Counted from the first letter of the stretch, positions 24,865 to 34,948 are shown. The stretch: 64,000 bases of DNA from Ideonella sp. (GCA_015075545.1 JABTUC010000005.1:1-64000), one strand, 5' to 3'. A program made the numbers and translations. The notes: generated by a model from the letters alone, not told the origin.

Positions 24865-25939
24865 ACTGGGTTCGCTGGGGATCCGCTTCCAGTGCTCGGA
24901 GTCCTGCGGTGAGGGCTCGTTCGACGGCGCGCAGGTCGCGGAAGACGTGGTTGGCGAAGCAGCTCTCGCGCAGCGCTTCCCACAGGTGCTCGGCCGGGTT
25001 GAGCTCCGGGCTGTACGGCGGCAGGACCATCAACCGCATGTTTGTCGGCACGATCAAGTCGCCGGCGAGGTGCCAACCGGCCTGGTCCATGACCATGAAG
25101 ACGAATTCGTCGGCGTGGCGCTGGGCGACTTCGGCCAGGAACAGCGACATCGTTTCGGCGTTGACCCACGGAAGAACCAAGCTGTCGAGCATTCCGTCAT
25201 GCGGGCTGACGGCGCTGAACGCGTAGAGGTACTTGCGCTCCAGCCTCGCGCCGACCACGGGGCGCGTGCCCCGTGGGGCCCAACAGCGCCGCGGCGTGCC
25301 CAGCAAGCCGAAGCGGCCTTCGTCCTGGAACATGAGCCGCACCCGGCGGCCCTGCTCAGCCTGGCGCAAGACCTCGTGGCGTACCGCTCGGCGAAGTTTT
25401 TTTTAGCGCCGCTTGCGCTGCAACGTCGGCCTTCGGGTGTCGCGGACGAGGAACTACCTTGCGCCAGCCGTGGCGCTCGAGTAGCCGGTAGATCGTCGAG
25501 CGCGCCACGGCCTTGCCCGTGCGCTCTCGGTACGCCTGCTCGATCTCCGCCACCTTCAGCATCCCACCGGCCTGAGCACGCCGTACGAACGGTGCCAGCA
25601 CCTCTTGCTCCTGTTGCGGCGTGAGGTGCTGGTGATGTCGGCCGCCTCGACCATGCAGCTCGAAGATCGCCTCGCCTTCCTTGGCCCAACGCGAGTGCAT
25701 CACGTGCACGGTAGCCACCGACCAGCCCAATAGCTGCGCAATCTGCGCCGCCGAACTGCCCAAAGTGGCCCGGATCAGCACACATTGGATTCGCTGGTAC
25801 TCCGAATGAGTCTCGGCTCGCTTGAGCCGCTCCGCCAACCGCCGCACGGTCGGCTTGTCGCCTACGATCAAGCTCTTCATCCACGGCTCCTTGAAGTCCG
25901 TGGATGAGCATCATATCTAATCTATTGAATGCTACTTGG
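24762..25939 (-). mobile_element. IS630-family insertion sequence
   Basis: About 1.18 kb bounded by imperfect inverted repeats: CTAAGTAGCGTTCAA from 24762 on the left, and on the right the reverse complement CCAAGTAGCATTCAA ending at 25939. Both ends are flanked by TA (24760-24761 and 25940-25941), the target duplication of IS630/Tc1/mariner elements. It is inserted directly after the TGA stop of a small gene (25942-26211) and 54 nt after fahA, so no gene is broken. The left end is present twice in tandem. The transposase frame is interrupted (separate entry). Confidence 0.9.
24815..25880 (-). pseudogene. IS630-family transposase, split by a frameshift at an A8 run
   Basis: The N-terminal part (25880 down to about 25400) has the IS630 helix-turn-helix: RIQCVLIRATLGSSAAQIAQ, then LLGWSVATVHVMHSRWAKEG. 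The C-terminal part (about 25400 to 24815) holds the DDE centre: FQDEGRFGL, VMDQAGWH and ELNPAEHLWEAL supply D, D and E. The two parts are in different frames; the switch is at a run of eight A on the coding strand (25397-25404). Seven A would join them (LKKLRRAVRHEVLRQAEQ). So this is either a real +1-type frameshift mutation, a homopolymer sequencing error, or an element expressed by slippage. The first reading ends at LAPG soon after the run. Confidence 0.85.
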
Positions 25940-25941
25940 TA

Positions 25942-26211
25942 TCAGTCCTGCGGGTCGCGCACGTAGACGAAGCCGAGCGCACCGATCGACACCGTGCGGC
26001 CGTTGACGGTGGTGTACGACGCCACGCCGAGCGAGTTGTAGGTCGAGACGAACGCGGTCAGCGCGCCGACGCCGAGCGTCTTGGCGAGCAGGCTGCGCTC
26101 GGAGATCACCGCCTTGATGCGCTCGCGATGCCGCTCGGGCGACGGGTTGAGCGCGAACCCCAGCGCCACGACTACCGCCGCGCCGACCACGCCGCCGACC
26201 AGCCGGCTCAT
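25942..26211 (-). CDS. small membrane-anchored protein, DUF4359-like
   Basis: 89 residues: an N-terminal hydrophobic segment (VGGVVGAAVVVALGFAL, 5-21), then HRERIKAVISERSLLAKTLG and a C-terminal beta part ending SIGALGFVYVRD. The layout is that of DUF4359 proteins, whose role is unknown. The ATG overlaps the stop of the AstE-like gene by 4 nt. An IS630 element abuts the stop codon but leaves the protein intact. Confidence 0.65.
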   Translation of the reverse strand: MSRLVGGVVGAAVVVALGFALNPSPERHRERIKAVISERSLLAKTLGVGALTAFVSTYNSLGVASYTTVNGRTVSIGALGFVYVRDPQD

Positions 26212-27218
26212 CGCGCAGCGCCCTGCGCGCGCAGGCGCCGCGCGCTGCGCCGTGCGAAGTAGAACCATTCGTTGCCCGGCAGCGCGTTCGGATTCGGGAA
26301 CACGATGAAGCCGTCGTCGGGCGCACGCAGTTCTGCGCCGTCGGCGCGTTGCGCGATCGTTTCGCCTGCGCGCAGCGGCTGAAAGCTCGACCATTCGCGC
26401 ACGAGGCGGTCGTCGGCATGCAGCCTGTCGCTGACCTCGTTCAGGCACAGCAGCTCGTAGTCGGCGCGCGCCGCAGGGGCGGGCTCGTCCACCAGGCCGA
26501 GGTGGGCCAGCGTGGCGCGGATCGCGCGGTATGCCACCTCGTCGGCCTGCGGGTCGGTGTGGCGGCCGCACTCCAGAGTGACCGCGTAGCCGCCGCGCGA
26601 GCGCATGTACTCGGTGGTGCCGATGCCGTAGCTGGCGTCGGTGTTCAGCAACTGCGCGCGCGCGCTCAGCTGCGCACCCAAGCGCCGCAGCCGGTTGGCG
26701 ACGCCGGCGGCGTAGGTTTCGAGCCAGCCTTCGACGATGCGCCGCGGCCCCAGGCGCAACGCCAGCGCCTCCTCGGCGGCGGCGTGGGCGAACGGCTCGA
26801 GGCTGCCATGGTTGTCGGGCGGCCCGATCAGCGCGAACGGCTCGCCGGGCGACTGGTACGAATGCAGGTCGAGCAGCACGTCGTGCTCGGCCAGCAGCGG
26901 GCACAGCACATTGGCGATGCGGTCTTCGTTGTCGAGCGGGTTGTCGTTCGGCCGCAGGTTGCGGTTGAGGTTGCGCTCGCCGGCGCGCTGGTTGCGCTGG
27001 TACGCCAACGGGTTGGTCACCGGCACGAAGGTGACGCTGCCGCGCGCCAGCGACCACGCGCCGGCGTCGAACTCGGCCAGCACGCGCTCGATCGCGCGCG
27101 TGCCGCAGGTTTCGTTGCCGTGCACCGCGCCGAGCACGATCAGCTTCGGCCCGCGGGCCAGCGCGCGCAGCGCGTGCACCCGCAGCGCGCCGCTCGGATA
27201 GGCGGGCTGCGCGCTCAT
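26208..27218 (-). CDS. succinylglutamate desuccinylase/aspartoacylase family zinc hydrolase
   Basis: 336 residues of the M14-like AstE/AspA family, zinc enzymes that remove acyl groups from amino acids or small peptides. Zinc ligands are visible as H33 and E36 in GAVHGNETCG, and the later His in LLDLHSYQSPGEPF near residue 118. The RNLNRNLRPND block and the late Glu in VTLECGRH complete the site. The C-terminal 80 residues form the beta domain (DGFIVFPNPNALPGNEWFYF). It is coupled to a small membrane protein downstream. The substrate is not evident; it is not within an arginine-succinyltransferase (ast) cluster. Confidence 0.88.
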   Translation of the reverse strand: MSAQPAYPSGALRVHALRALARGPKLIVLGAVHGNETCGTRAIERVLAEFDAGAWSLARGSVTFVPVTNPLAYQRNQRAGERNLNRNLRPNDNPLDNEDRIANVLCPLLAEHDVLLDLHSYQSPGEPFALIGPPDNHGSLEPFAHAAAEEALALRLGPRRIVEGWLETYAAGVANRLRRLGAQLSARAQLLNTDASYGIGTTEYMRSRGGYAVTLECGRHTDPQADEVAYRAIRATLAHLGLVDEPAPAARADYELLCLNEVSDRLHADDRLVREWSSFQPLRAGETIAQRADGAELRAPDDGFIVFPNPNALPGNEWFYFARRSARRLRAQGAAR

Positions 27219-27227
27219 CGGCCTGGT

Positions 27228-27443
27228 TCAGCCGGCGGGGTGGCGCCGCTCGATGCGCAGGACCACGCGCTCCCCGGTGACGACACGACCCACTTCGTCG
27301 AGCGAGATCGGGCGCGGCCGCCCGCGTTCGTCGAGGGTCTGGTCGCCGACCTCCACCAGCGAGCCGATGCCCACCCGGTAGAACCCGGGCACCGGTTCAT
27401 CGCTGCGCAGCGGCGAGCGCCGCTCCCTGAATGTCGAAGGCAT
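27228..27443 (-). CDS. small hypothetical protein
   Basis: 71 residues from an ATG at 27443, ending 9 nt before the AstE-like start on the same strand. The composition is charged (VPGFYRVGIGSLVEVGDQTL, then ISLDEVGRVVTGERVVLRIE) and looks like a short beta-rich chain. I do not recognise a family. Its placement and the low-complexity-free translation make it a plausible gene; function unknown. Confidence 0.5.
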   Translation of the reverse strand: MPSTFRERRSPLRSDEPVPGFYRVGIGSLVEVGDQTLDERGRPRPISLDEVGRVVTGERVVLRIERRHPAG

Positions 27444-27564
27444 GGTTCGGATTGTGAACGCCGGCGGCGCCTGCCGCGCGCAGCGGTGCGGTTGCCCCTG
27501 CCGGGGAAATCGACACCGCCGCGGGGGTCACCTCGGTGCGCACCGCACGGCGCCTTCGCGTCCG

Positions 27565-28134
27565 CTACGCATGAAGCCTGCTCGAGCGCGGCACGCTCGC
27601 CAGCAGGAACTCCATCTGGTCGGCCAGGATGCGGCGGCCGCGCAGGATCATGTCTTCGTGCAGGCTGGGCACGTACGGTGCGTAGATCATCTCCATGCCC
27701 ACCTCGTGCGGCAGGCGGTTGCCCTTGCGACCGTTGCAGCCGCGGCAGGCGGTGATGCAGTTCATCCAGGTGTCGCGGCCGCCGCGCGACACCGGCACCA
27801 CGTGCTCGCGCGTCAACAGGTCGAACGCGAAGCGGCGGCCGCAGTAGGCGCAGACGTGACGATCGCGGTTGAACAGCTTGGGGTTGGTCAGCGCCGGCAC
27901 GGTGCGCCAGGCGCGGCTCGGCACCGCGCCCTTGACGGCGATGATCGGGTGCACCTCGATGCGCGATTGCAGGCCGGTGGTGCGCTGGATGCCGCCGCGC
28001 AGCACGTGGAACGTGCGGCCCAGCGTCCAGGCCACGCCCTCGCTGGCGTACAGCACCGCCGCCTCGCGCGGCGTGATCCAGGCCTGCGGTCGGCCGGACA
28101 CGTCGAGTTGCAGCACATCCACGGTAGGCAGCAA
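27565..28134 (-). CDS. HNH endonuclease
   Basis: 189 residues with a classic HNH/zinc-finger centre: CAYCGRRF (knuckle cysteines), LTREHVVPVSRGG (catalytic HV pair) and NCITACRGCNGRKGN (second CxxC), about residues 95-145. The N-terminal half (VLQLDVSGRPQAWITPREA) is the segment usual in the family encoded near many proteobacterial housekeeping genes. It may act in DNA repair or defence; its target is unknown. It stands alone, with 121 nt to the next gene and 164 nt to the divergent TetR gene. Confidence 0.9.
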   Translation of the reverse strand: MLPTVDVLQLDVSGRPQAWITPREAAVLYASEGVAWTLGRTFHVLRGGIQRTTGLQSRIEVHPIIAVKGAVPSRAWRTVPALTNPKLFNRDRHVCAYCGRRFAFDLLTREHVVPVSRGGRDTWMNCITACRGCNGRKGNRLPHEVGMEMIYAPYVPSLHEDMILRGRRILADQMEFLLASVPRSSRLHA

Positions 28135-28267
28135 CCTCCATCGAACCCACAGGCCTGCAAGCGTAGCACTCCGGGCGGGCCACGCCGCGGCGGGGGTCGC
28201 CTAGGCGTGGCAGCCTACAAATCGCCGCCCGGCGACGGCGCAGGCGACGGCGCAATCGGTCAGAATA

Positions 28268-28279
28268 GAACGATCGTTC
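28268..28279. promoter_or_regulatory. palindrome upstream of the TetR gene
   Basis: GAACGATCGTTC is a perfect 12-bp palindrome 19 nt before the TTG start of the TetR gene. TetR regulators commonly bind such sites to repress their own transcription. Confidence 0.6.
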
Positions 28280-28298
28280 GTTTCACGGCCGCCGAACC

Positions 28299-28952
28299 TT
28301 GACCGCCACCACCGCCCCGCGCCTGCGCCCGCTGCCCAAGGGGCGGCAGACACGTGCCGCGATCCTCGACGTGGCGCTCGGGCTGGCGTCGCACAGCGGC
28401 CTGGAGGGCCTGTCGATCGGTGCGCTGGCCGAGCTGATGCGCATGAGCAAGTCGGGCGTGTTCGCGCACTTCGGCTCGCGCGAGGAACTGCAGATCTCGG
28501 TCGTGCGCGAGTACCACCAGCGCTTCGCCGACGAGGTGTTCCACCCGTCGATGCACGAGCCGCGCGGCCTGCCGCGGCTGCGCGCGCTGGTCGAGCGCTG
28601 GATCCGCCGCGTCTCGATGGAGATCGACTCGGGCTGCATCTACATCAGCGGCGCGGTCGAATTCGACGACCGGCCCGGGCCCGTGCGCGACGCGCTGGCG
28701 CAGATGGTGCAGACCTGGCACGCCACGCTCGAGAAGGCGATCCGCCTGGCGATCGACGAGCGCCACCTGCGCGCCGACACCGACCCGCTGCAACTGCTGT
28801 TCGAGATCCACGGCCTGATCCTGTCGCTGCACCACGACGCGCGCTTTCTCAGGCTGCCGGGCGCGCTCGACCGCGCGCGCCGCGCCTTCGAGCGCATGTT
28901 GTCTCACCACCTGCCGGTGCCGGCCGCGCGCAAGCGCGTCGCGCGCCGCTGA
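28299..28952 (+). CDS. TetR-family transcriptional regulator
   Basis: 217 residues. The N-terminal helix-turn-helix spans about 15-62 (GRQTRAAILDVALGLASHSG, then LSIGALAELMRMSKSGVFAH). The C-terminal part has the TetR_C pattern with LVERWIRRVSMEIDSGCIY. The TTG at 28299 is the first start that keeps the family's length; no clear Shine-Dalgarno is seen. It is followed by the acyl-CoA dehydrogenase gene after 32 nt on the same strand, so it probably controls fatty-acid breakdown, sensing an acyl-CoA. Confidence 0.92.
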   Translation: MTATTAPRLRPLPKGRQTRAAILDVALGLASHSGLEGLSIGALAELMRMSKSGVFAHFGSREELQISVVREYHQRFADEVFHPSMHEPRGLPRLRALVERWIRRVSMEIDSGCIYISGAVEFDDRPGPVRDALAQMVQTWHATLEKAIRLAIDERHLRADTDPLQLLFEIHGLILSLHHDARFLRLPGALDRARRAFERMLSHHLPVPAARKRVARR

Positions 28953-28984
28953 AGCCAGTTCCCCCGGCCACAAGGAGTCCGCCG

Positions 28985-30775
28985 ATGCCGCACTACACGC
29001 CCCCGCTGCGCGACATGAAGTTCGTGCTGCACGAGTTGACCCAGGTGGTCGATCGCCTCAACAAGCTGCCGCGGCATGCCGACGTCGACGTGGCGACCAT
29101 CGATGCCGTGCTCGAAGAGGCCGGCAAGTTCGCCGCGGAGGTGCTCGCACCGCTGAACCAGCAAGGCGACCAGCAGGGCTGCACGCTCGACAAGACCACG
29201 CACGAGGTCAAGACGCCCGCCGGCTTCAAGGAGGCCTACGCGCAGTACGTCGCCGGCGGCTGGCCGGCGCTGTCGGCCGACCCGGCCTGCGGCGGCCAGG
29301 GCCTGCCGGTGGTGCTCAACCAGTGCCTCGACGAGATGCTCAACGCCGCCAACCAGGCGTGGACGATGTACCCCGGGCTTTCCAAGGGCGCCTACGCTGC
29401 CTTGCATGCGCACGGCACCCAGGAGCAGCAGGCGCTGTACCTGCCCAAGCTGACCAGTGGACAGTGGACCGGCACGATGTGCCTGACCGAGCCGCATTGC
29501 GGCACCGACCTCGGCCTGCTGCGCACCAAGGCCGAGCCGCAGGCCGACGGCAGCTACAAGCTCAGCGGCCAGAAGATCTTCATCTCCGCCGGCGAGCACG
29601 ACCTGGCCGAGAACATCGTGCACCTCGTGCTCGCCCGGCTGCCCGACGCGCCGCACGGTAGCAAGGGCATCTCGCTGTTCGTGGTGCCGAAGTTCGTGCC
29701 CAAGGCCGACGGCTCGCTCGGCGCGCGCAACGCCATCTACTGCACCGGCCTGGAGCACAAGATGGGCATCCACGGCAACGCCACCGCGCAGATCAGCCTC
29801 GACGGCGCCACCGGCTGGCTGGTGGGGCAGCCCAACAAGGGCCTGCCGGCGATGTTCGTGATGATGAACGCGGCGCGCCTGGGCGTGGGCAACCAGTCGC
29901 TCGGGCTGACCGAGGTGGCCTACCAGAACGCGGTCGCCTACGCGAAGGAGCGCCTGCAGATGCGCGCGCTGTCGGGCCCGAAGGCACCCGACAAGCCCGC
30001 CGACCCGATCATCGTGCACCCCGACGTGCGCAAGATGCTGCTCACCGCGCGTGCATACGCCGAGGGCGGCCGGGCGCTCGGCGTGCACATCGCTTCGCTG
30101 CTCGACGTTTCGCTGGCCAGCGACGATGCCGACGAGCGCAAGGCCGCCGAAGACGAGGTGGCGCTGCTGACGCCGATCGCCAAGGCGTTCTTCACCGACA
30201 ACGGCTGGATCGCCACCTCGCACTGCCTGCAGGTGTTCGGCGGCCACGGCTACATCCGCGAGTCGGGCATGGAGCAGTTCGTGCGCGACGCGCGCATCAA
30301 CATGATCTACGAGGGCACCAACACCATCCAGTCGCTCGACCTGCTGGGGCGCAAGGTGCTCGGCGACAACGGCGCCAAGCTGAAGAAGTTCGGCAAGAAG
30401 ATCCAGGCCTTCATCGAGGACGAAGGCGTCGACGAGGCGATGCAGGAGTTCGTCAACCCGCTGGCCGATCTGGGCGACAAGGTGACCAAGCTGACCACCG
30501 AGCTCGGCATGAAGGCCATGGGCAACGCCGACGAGGTGGGTGCCGCCGCGGTGGACTACCTGCGCGTGCTCGGCCACCTGACGTTCGCCTACTTCTGGGC
30601 GCGCATGGCCAAGATCGCGCTCGAGAAGCAAGGCTCGGGCGACCCGTTCTACAAGGCCAAGCTGGCGACCGCGCGCTTCTACTTCGCCAAGCTGTTGCCC
30701 GAGACGGCCGGGCTGATCCGCAGCGCGCGCGCCGGCCTGCAGCCGCTGATGGCGATGGACGAGGCCTTGTTCTAG
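28985..30775 (+). CDS. acyl-CoA dehydrogenase
   Basis: 596 residues, the long form with an extra C-terminal domain common in proteobacterial beta-oxidation. It oxidises acyl-CoA to trans-2-enoyl-CoA using FAD. FAD/substrate motifs are MCLTEPHCGTDLG near 161-173 and SGQKIFISAGEHDL near 196-209. The catalytic base is the Glu in MIYEGTNTIQSLDLLGRKVL near 440. It starts the operon with DUF2147, a FadB-like protein and a thiolase, which together make a beta-oxidation set. GGAG lies 9 nt before the ATG. Confidence 0.95.
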   Translation: MPHYTPPLRDMKFVLHELTQVVDRLNKLPRHADVDVATIDAVLEEAGKFAAEVLAPLNQQGDQQGCTLDKTTHEVKTPAGFKEAYAQYVAGGWPALSADPACGGQGLPVVLNQCLDEMLNAANQAWTMYPGLSKGAYAALHAHGTQEQQALYLPKLTSGQWTGTMCLTEPHCGTDLGLLRTKAEPQADGSYKLSGQKIFISAGEHDLAENIVHLVLARLPDAPHGSKGISLFVVPKFVPKADGSLGARNAIYCTGLEHKMGIHGNATAQISLDGATGWLVGQPNKGLPAMFVMMNAARLGVGNQSLGLTEVAYQNAVAYAKERLQMRALSGPKAPDKPADPIIVHPDVRKMLLTARAYAEGGRALGVHIASLLDVSLASDDADERKAAEDEVALLTPIAKAFFTDNGWIATSHCLQVFGGHGYIRESGMEQFVRDARINMIYEGTNTIQSLDLLGRKVLGDNGAKLKKFGKKIQAFIEDEGVDEAMQEFVNPLADLGDKVTKLTTELGMKAMGNADEVGAAAVDYLRVLGHLTFAYFWARMAKIALEKQGSGDPFYKAKLATARFYFAKLLPETAGLIRSARAGLQPLMAMDEALF

Positions 30776-30811
30776 AACTTTGGCCGCCGCAATCGAACGA
30801 AGGAGCGAGAC

Positions 30812-31246
30812 ATGAAAGCAGCAATCGTCGCCGGCGCGCTGGTGCTGGCCGCGGCGTCGGCCTGGGCGCAGGACACCCCGGTGGGCGTGTGGAAGACCAT
30901 CGACGACGACGGCAAGACCGCCAAGTCGCTGGTGCGCATCACCGATGCCGGCGGCGTGCTGAGCGGCAGGATCGAGAAGATCTTCGACCCCGCCAAGCAG
31001 GACTCCAAGTGCGACAAGTGCAGCGACGACCGCAAGGACCAGCCGGTGCTCGGCATGGTGATCCTGCGCAACATGAAGCAGGATCCCGACGACCGGTCAG
31101 TCTGGGCCGGCGGCGAGATCCTCGACCCCAACAACGGCAAGACTTACCGCGCGCGGATCAAGCCGATCGACGGCGGAAAGCAGCTGCAGATGCGCGGCTA
31201 CCTGGGGCCTTTCTACCGCACGCAGGTGTGGCAACGGGTCGAATGA
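30812..31246 (+). CDS. DUF2147 secreted protein
   Basis: 144 residues: signal peptide (cleavage near AWA, residue 19), then TPVGVWKTIDDDGKTAKSLV, the DUF2147 hallmark, and the block ILDPNNGKTYRARIKPIDGG, ending FYRTQVWQRVE. A small periplasmic beta-barrel of unknown role. It sits between the acyl-CoA dehydrogenase and fadB-like genes, as in other Burkholderiales beta-oxidation operons. Confidence 0.92.
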   Translation: MKAAIVAGALVLAAASAWAQDTPVGVWKTIDDDGKTAKSLVRITDAGGVLSGRIEKIFDPAKQDSKCDKCSDDRKDQPVLGMVILRNMKQDPDDRSVWAGGEILDPNNGKTYRARIKPIDGGKQLQMRGYLGPFYRTQVWQRVE

Positions 31247-31286
31247 AAACGCGGCCGCACAGATTGCGGCCGACTCTGGAGCATTG

Positions 31287-33686
31287 ATGGACAAGTTCAA
31301 CGTGCGCAAGGTGGCGGTGCTCGGTGCCGGCGTGATGGGCGCGCAGATCGCGGCGCACCTGGTCAACGTGAAGGTGCCGGTCGTCCTGTTCGATCTCTCT
31401 GCCAAGGACGGCCCCAAGAACGGCATCGTCACCAAGGCCCTCGACGGCCTGAGGAAGCTCAGGCCTTCGCCGATCGGCGTGGCCGACGACGTGGCGCTGA
31501 TCCAGCCGGCCAACTACGACGAGCACCTCGGGTTGTTGACGCAATGCGACCTGGTGATCGAGGCGATCGCCGAGCGCATGGACTGGAAGCTCGATCTCTA
31601 CAAGAAGATCGCGCCGCACGTCGCGCCGCATGCGATTCTTGCGTCGAACACCTCGGGGTTGTCGATCACCCAGTTGTCGCAGGCGCTGCCGGCCGAGATG
31701 AAGCCGCGCTTCTGCGGCATCCACTTCTTCAACCCGCCGCGCTACATGGCGCTGGTCGAGCTGATTCCCACGCCGACCACGAAGCCCGAGTGCTCGACCG
31801 GCTCAGGCCTTCGTGACCACCGGGCCTCGGCAAGGCGTGGTGCGCCAGGACACGCCAACTTCATCGCCAACCGCGTCGGCATCGCCGGCATGCTGGCCAC
31901 GATGGTCGAGGCCGAGGTTCAGCCTCGGCCGACGTGGTCGACGACCTCACCGGCAGAAGCTCAGCCGCGCCAGCTCGGCACCTTCCGCACCGCCGACGTG
32001 GTGGGCCTCGACACCATGGCCCACGTGATCAAGACGATGCAGGACAACCTGCGCGGCGACCCGTTCTACCCGCACTCGCGACGCCCAAGGTGCTCGCCGC
32101 GCTGATCGACAAGGCGCGCTCGGTCAGAAGAGCGGCGCCGGCTACAGAAGGTGGGCAGGACATCCTGCGCCTCGACCCCGCCAAGGGCGACTACGTCGCC
32201 GCCGGCAGCAAGGCCAAGCCGATCGTCGAGCGCATGCTGAAGAAGCCCGCGCCCGAGCGGTTGAAGCTGCTGCGCGAATCAGACCACCCGCAGGCGCAGT
32301 TCCTGTGGTCGATCCTGCGCGACGGCTTCCACTACGCCGCAGTGCACCTGGGTCGATCGCCGACAGCGCGCGCGACGTCGACTTCGCGATGCGCTGGGGC
32401 TTCGGCCTCAAGCAGGGCCCGTTCGAGCTGTGGCGGGAGGCCGGCTGGAAGCAGGTGGCGCAGTGGATCGCCGACGACATCGCCGCCGGCAAGACGCTGA
32501 GGCGCGCCGCTGCCAGCGTGGGTGACCGACAGGCCGGTCGCCGCCAACCAGGGCGTGCACACCGCCGAGGGCTCGGGCCGAGCGCCAGGCGCTAACTGCC
32601 GCGCTCGACGCTGCCGGTGTACGCACGCCAGCCGTTCCCGGGCGGTGTTCGGCTGCGCCGCAGCGCCACTGAAGAGCGGACCAGCTGTTAGAACGAGACC
32701 GCGTCTGGACGCGCGACGACGTGGCGATCGCAACATCACCGCCAAGCCGCCTGATCAGCCCGCGTGATCGAGGTCGCCAGGCGCTCGACCTCGCCAGTCG
32801 CAGTTCAAGGCGCTGGTGGTCGGTCGCCCGATGACGTGTTCTCGGCCGGCGCCAACCTCGAGGCGCTGATGCCGGTGTTCATGAAGTCGGGTCAAAGGCA
32901 TCGCGCCGGGTCAAAGCTGCAGGACTTGATGCTGCGCATGCGCTACGCGCAGGTGCCGATGGTGAGCGCGATGCGCGGGCTGCGCTCAGCGGTGGCTGCG
33001 AGCTGGCGCTGCAGCGCCGGCGCGTTGCGCACATGGAAACCTACGTCGGCCTGGTCGAAGTCGGCGTGGCTGATCCCAACCGGCGGCAGGCTGACCGCGA
33101 TCGCGCGCAAGGCCGCCGAGGCCGCTGCCGCGGCGCTGGCACCGACCTGCGCGTTCCTCAAGGCCGTTCATGCCGCGGCGATGGCAAGGTGGGCACCAGT
33201 GCGATCGAGAGCCGTGCGCTCAGCTACCTGGGCGCCGACGACGTGATCGTGCCGCACAAGGACGAGCTGCTCACCGTCGCGCTGGCGCAGGCCAGCGCGA
33301 TGGCCGACTCCGGCTGGCGTGCGCCGCAGCCGCCTGATTCCGGTGGCCGGCCGCAACGGATCGCCACCATCAAGGCGTCGCTGGTGGGCCTGCGCGACGG
33401 CGGCTTCGCCGCGCACGACCCACCTCCCGCGAGCCTGATACGCTCAGAACGTGGTGCGCGGCGGCGACGTCGACGCGGGGTCGCTGGTGACGGGGGGCGG
33501 TACCTGCGTGCCACGCCGAGCGCCCGCACTTCTGGATCGCCCGGCTGCTCGATCGGCACCGCGAGCGTGAAGACAGGAAGCCGACGTGCAGCGATCCGAC
33601 GCCAGCGCACGTGCAGTGCGAAGTGGCCTGCAACCGCTAACGCGCGTGTTGACGCGGCGGTGAATGCCAAGAGCCTCGCGGGATGA
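31287..33686 (+). pseudogene. FadB-like 3-hydroxyacyl-CoA dehydrogenase/enoyl-CoA hydratase, many frameshifts
   Basis: The first 168 codons are clean: MDKFNVRKVAVLGAGVMGAQ (Rossmann GxGxMG), then LASNTSGLSITQLSQALP and HFFNPPRYMALVELIP. From about 31793 the frame changes at least eight times in 750 nt, yet family blocks return in one frame or another: FIANRVGIAGMLATMVEAE, FRTADVVGLDTMAHVIKTMQ, DILRLDPAKGDYVAAGSKAK, DVDFAMRWGFGLKQGPFELW and VTDRPVAANQGVHTAEGS. The enoyl-CoA hydratase half follows (PMVSAMRGL, METYVGLVEVG). The protein would be about 800 residues if repaired. The indels are mostly 1-2 nt in G/C runs. I list it as broken, but a poor assembly is the likelier cause. Confidence 0.85.
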
Positions 33687-34910
33687 CCATGAGAACAGAC
33701 AAGTTCCAAGACGCCTACATCGTCGCCGCCACCCGCACGCCGATCGGCCCTGGCCGGCGTGTTCCGGAACACGCGTCCGACGACCTGCTGGTGGCGACGA
33801 TCCGCACGCGCTCGCAGGTGCCGTCGCTCGACAAGGCCGTCGAAGACGCGATCGTCGGCTGCGCGATGCCCGAGGGCCGCAGGGGCTGAACATGGCGCGC
33901 ATCGCGGCGTTGCTCGCGGGGCTGCCGCACACGGTGGGCGTCACGATCAACCGCTTCTGCGCGTCGGGCCTCACTGCGGTGCAGATGGCGGCTGACCGCA
34001 TCCGCGTCGGCGAGGCCGACGTGCTGATCGCCGGCAGCGCCGAGAGCATGAGCGCGATCCCGATGACCGGCGCTACGCCGTCGTTCAACCCGCACATCTT
34101 CGAGCGCGACGAGAATATTGGCATCGCCTACGGCATGGGGCTCACCGCCGAGAAGGTGGCGTGCGGTGGGTTAGCCGCGAGGCAGGACCGCTTCGCGCTG
34201 CAGTCGCACCAGCGGGCGATCAAGGCCCAGCAGGCGGGCGGAGTTCGCGGCCGAGATGACGCCCATCGAGGTCGAGACCCGTACGCCTGATCCTGCCAGC
34301 GGCGAGGTGTGGTGGTGAGCCAGCGCAGCGTCGCGCCCGACGAAGGCCCGCGCGCCGACACCTCGCTCGAGGGCGCTGGGCAGCTCAGCCGATATTCGCC
34401 GCGCCTGACCCGCGGGCCACCGGCTTCGGCAGCGTGACCGCCGGCAACTCAGCCAGACCAGCGATGGCGCGGGCTGCCTGATCCTCGCCAGCGAAGGCGG
34501 TGAAACAGTTCGATCTGAAGCCGCTGGCGCGCCGTCGGCTTTGCGATCAATGGCGTGCCGCCGCACATCGCGGGCATCGGCCCGATCGAGGCGATTCCGG
34601 CCGCGCGAGCTGGCCGGCCTGAAATCGACGACCTCGGCTGGATCGAACTCAACGAGGCGTTCGCCGCGCAATCGTGGCGGTGATCGACACCGTCGGCCTG
34701 AACCCGGAGCGCGTCAGCCGATGGGCGGCGCGATCGCGCTCGGCCACCCGCTCGGCGCCACCGGCGCGATCCGCTCGGCCACGACGATCCACGCGCTACC
34801 GTACCAACCTGAAGTGCAGCATGGTCACGATGTGCGTCGGCATGGGGCAGGGCGCGGCTGGCATCTACGAGCGTGTAGCGGCGCCACTTTCGAGGGGCCT
34901 CGCGGCCTGA
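33683..34910 (+). pseudogene. thiolase (acetyl-CoA acyltransferase), many frameshifts
   Basis: It starts at the ATGA overlap with the fadB-like stop. Family blocks are clear: [42 protein letters not shown]-type [20 protein letters not shown] with the catalytic Cys, and [20 protein letters not shown]. Later come LNEAFA-type LIELNEAFAAQ, ALGHPLGATGAIRSAT and MCVGMGQGAAGIYERV. Each lies in a different frame from its neighbours. It would complete the beta-oxidation operon by cutting 3-ketoacyl-CoA to acetyl-CoA. The real stop is probably near 34877; the annotated end is the last open stop. Broken as given; see the segment note. Confidence 0.82.
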
Positions 34911-34948
34911 CCTGCAGGATCCGCGTCTCCCTCGCTGGGAGACACGAC

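Noticed and set aside
24762..25169. Alternative longer C-terminus of the IS630 transposase reading through both 53-bp copies
   Set aside because: That frame is not the one with the DDE residues; the real frame stops at the TAG inside the inner terminal repeat.
25390..25410. Programmed -1 ribosomal frameshift at the A8 run of the IS630 transposase
   Set aside because: A -1 shift leads to a frame (KKNFAERYATRSC) that does not contain the DDE part. Only a +1/-2 change, or losing one A, joins the halves.
28904..30631. 575-codon minus-strand open frame across the acyl-CoA dehydrogenase
   Set aside because: It mirrors codon bias of the real gene; the plus-strand product has all catalytic blocks.
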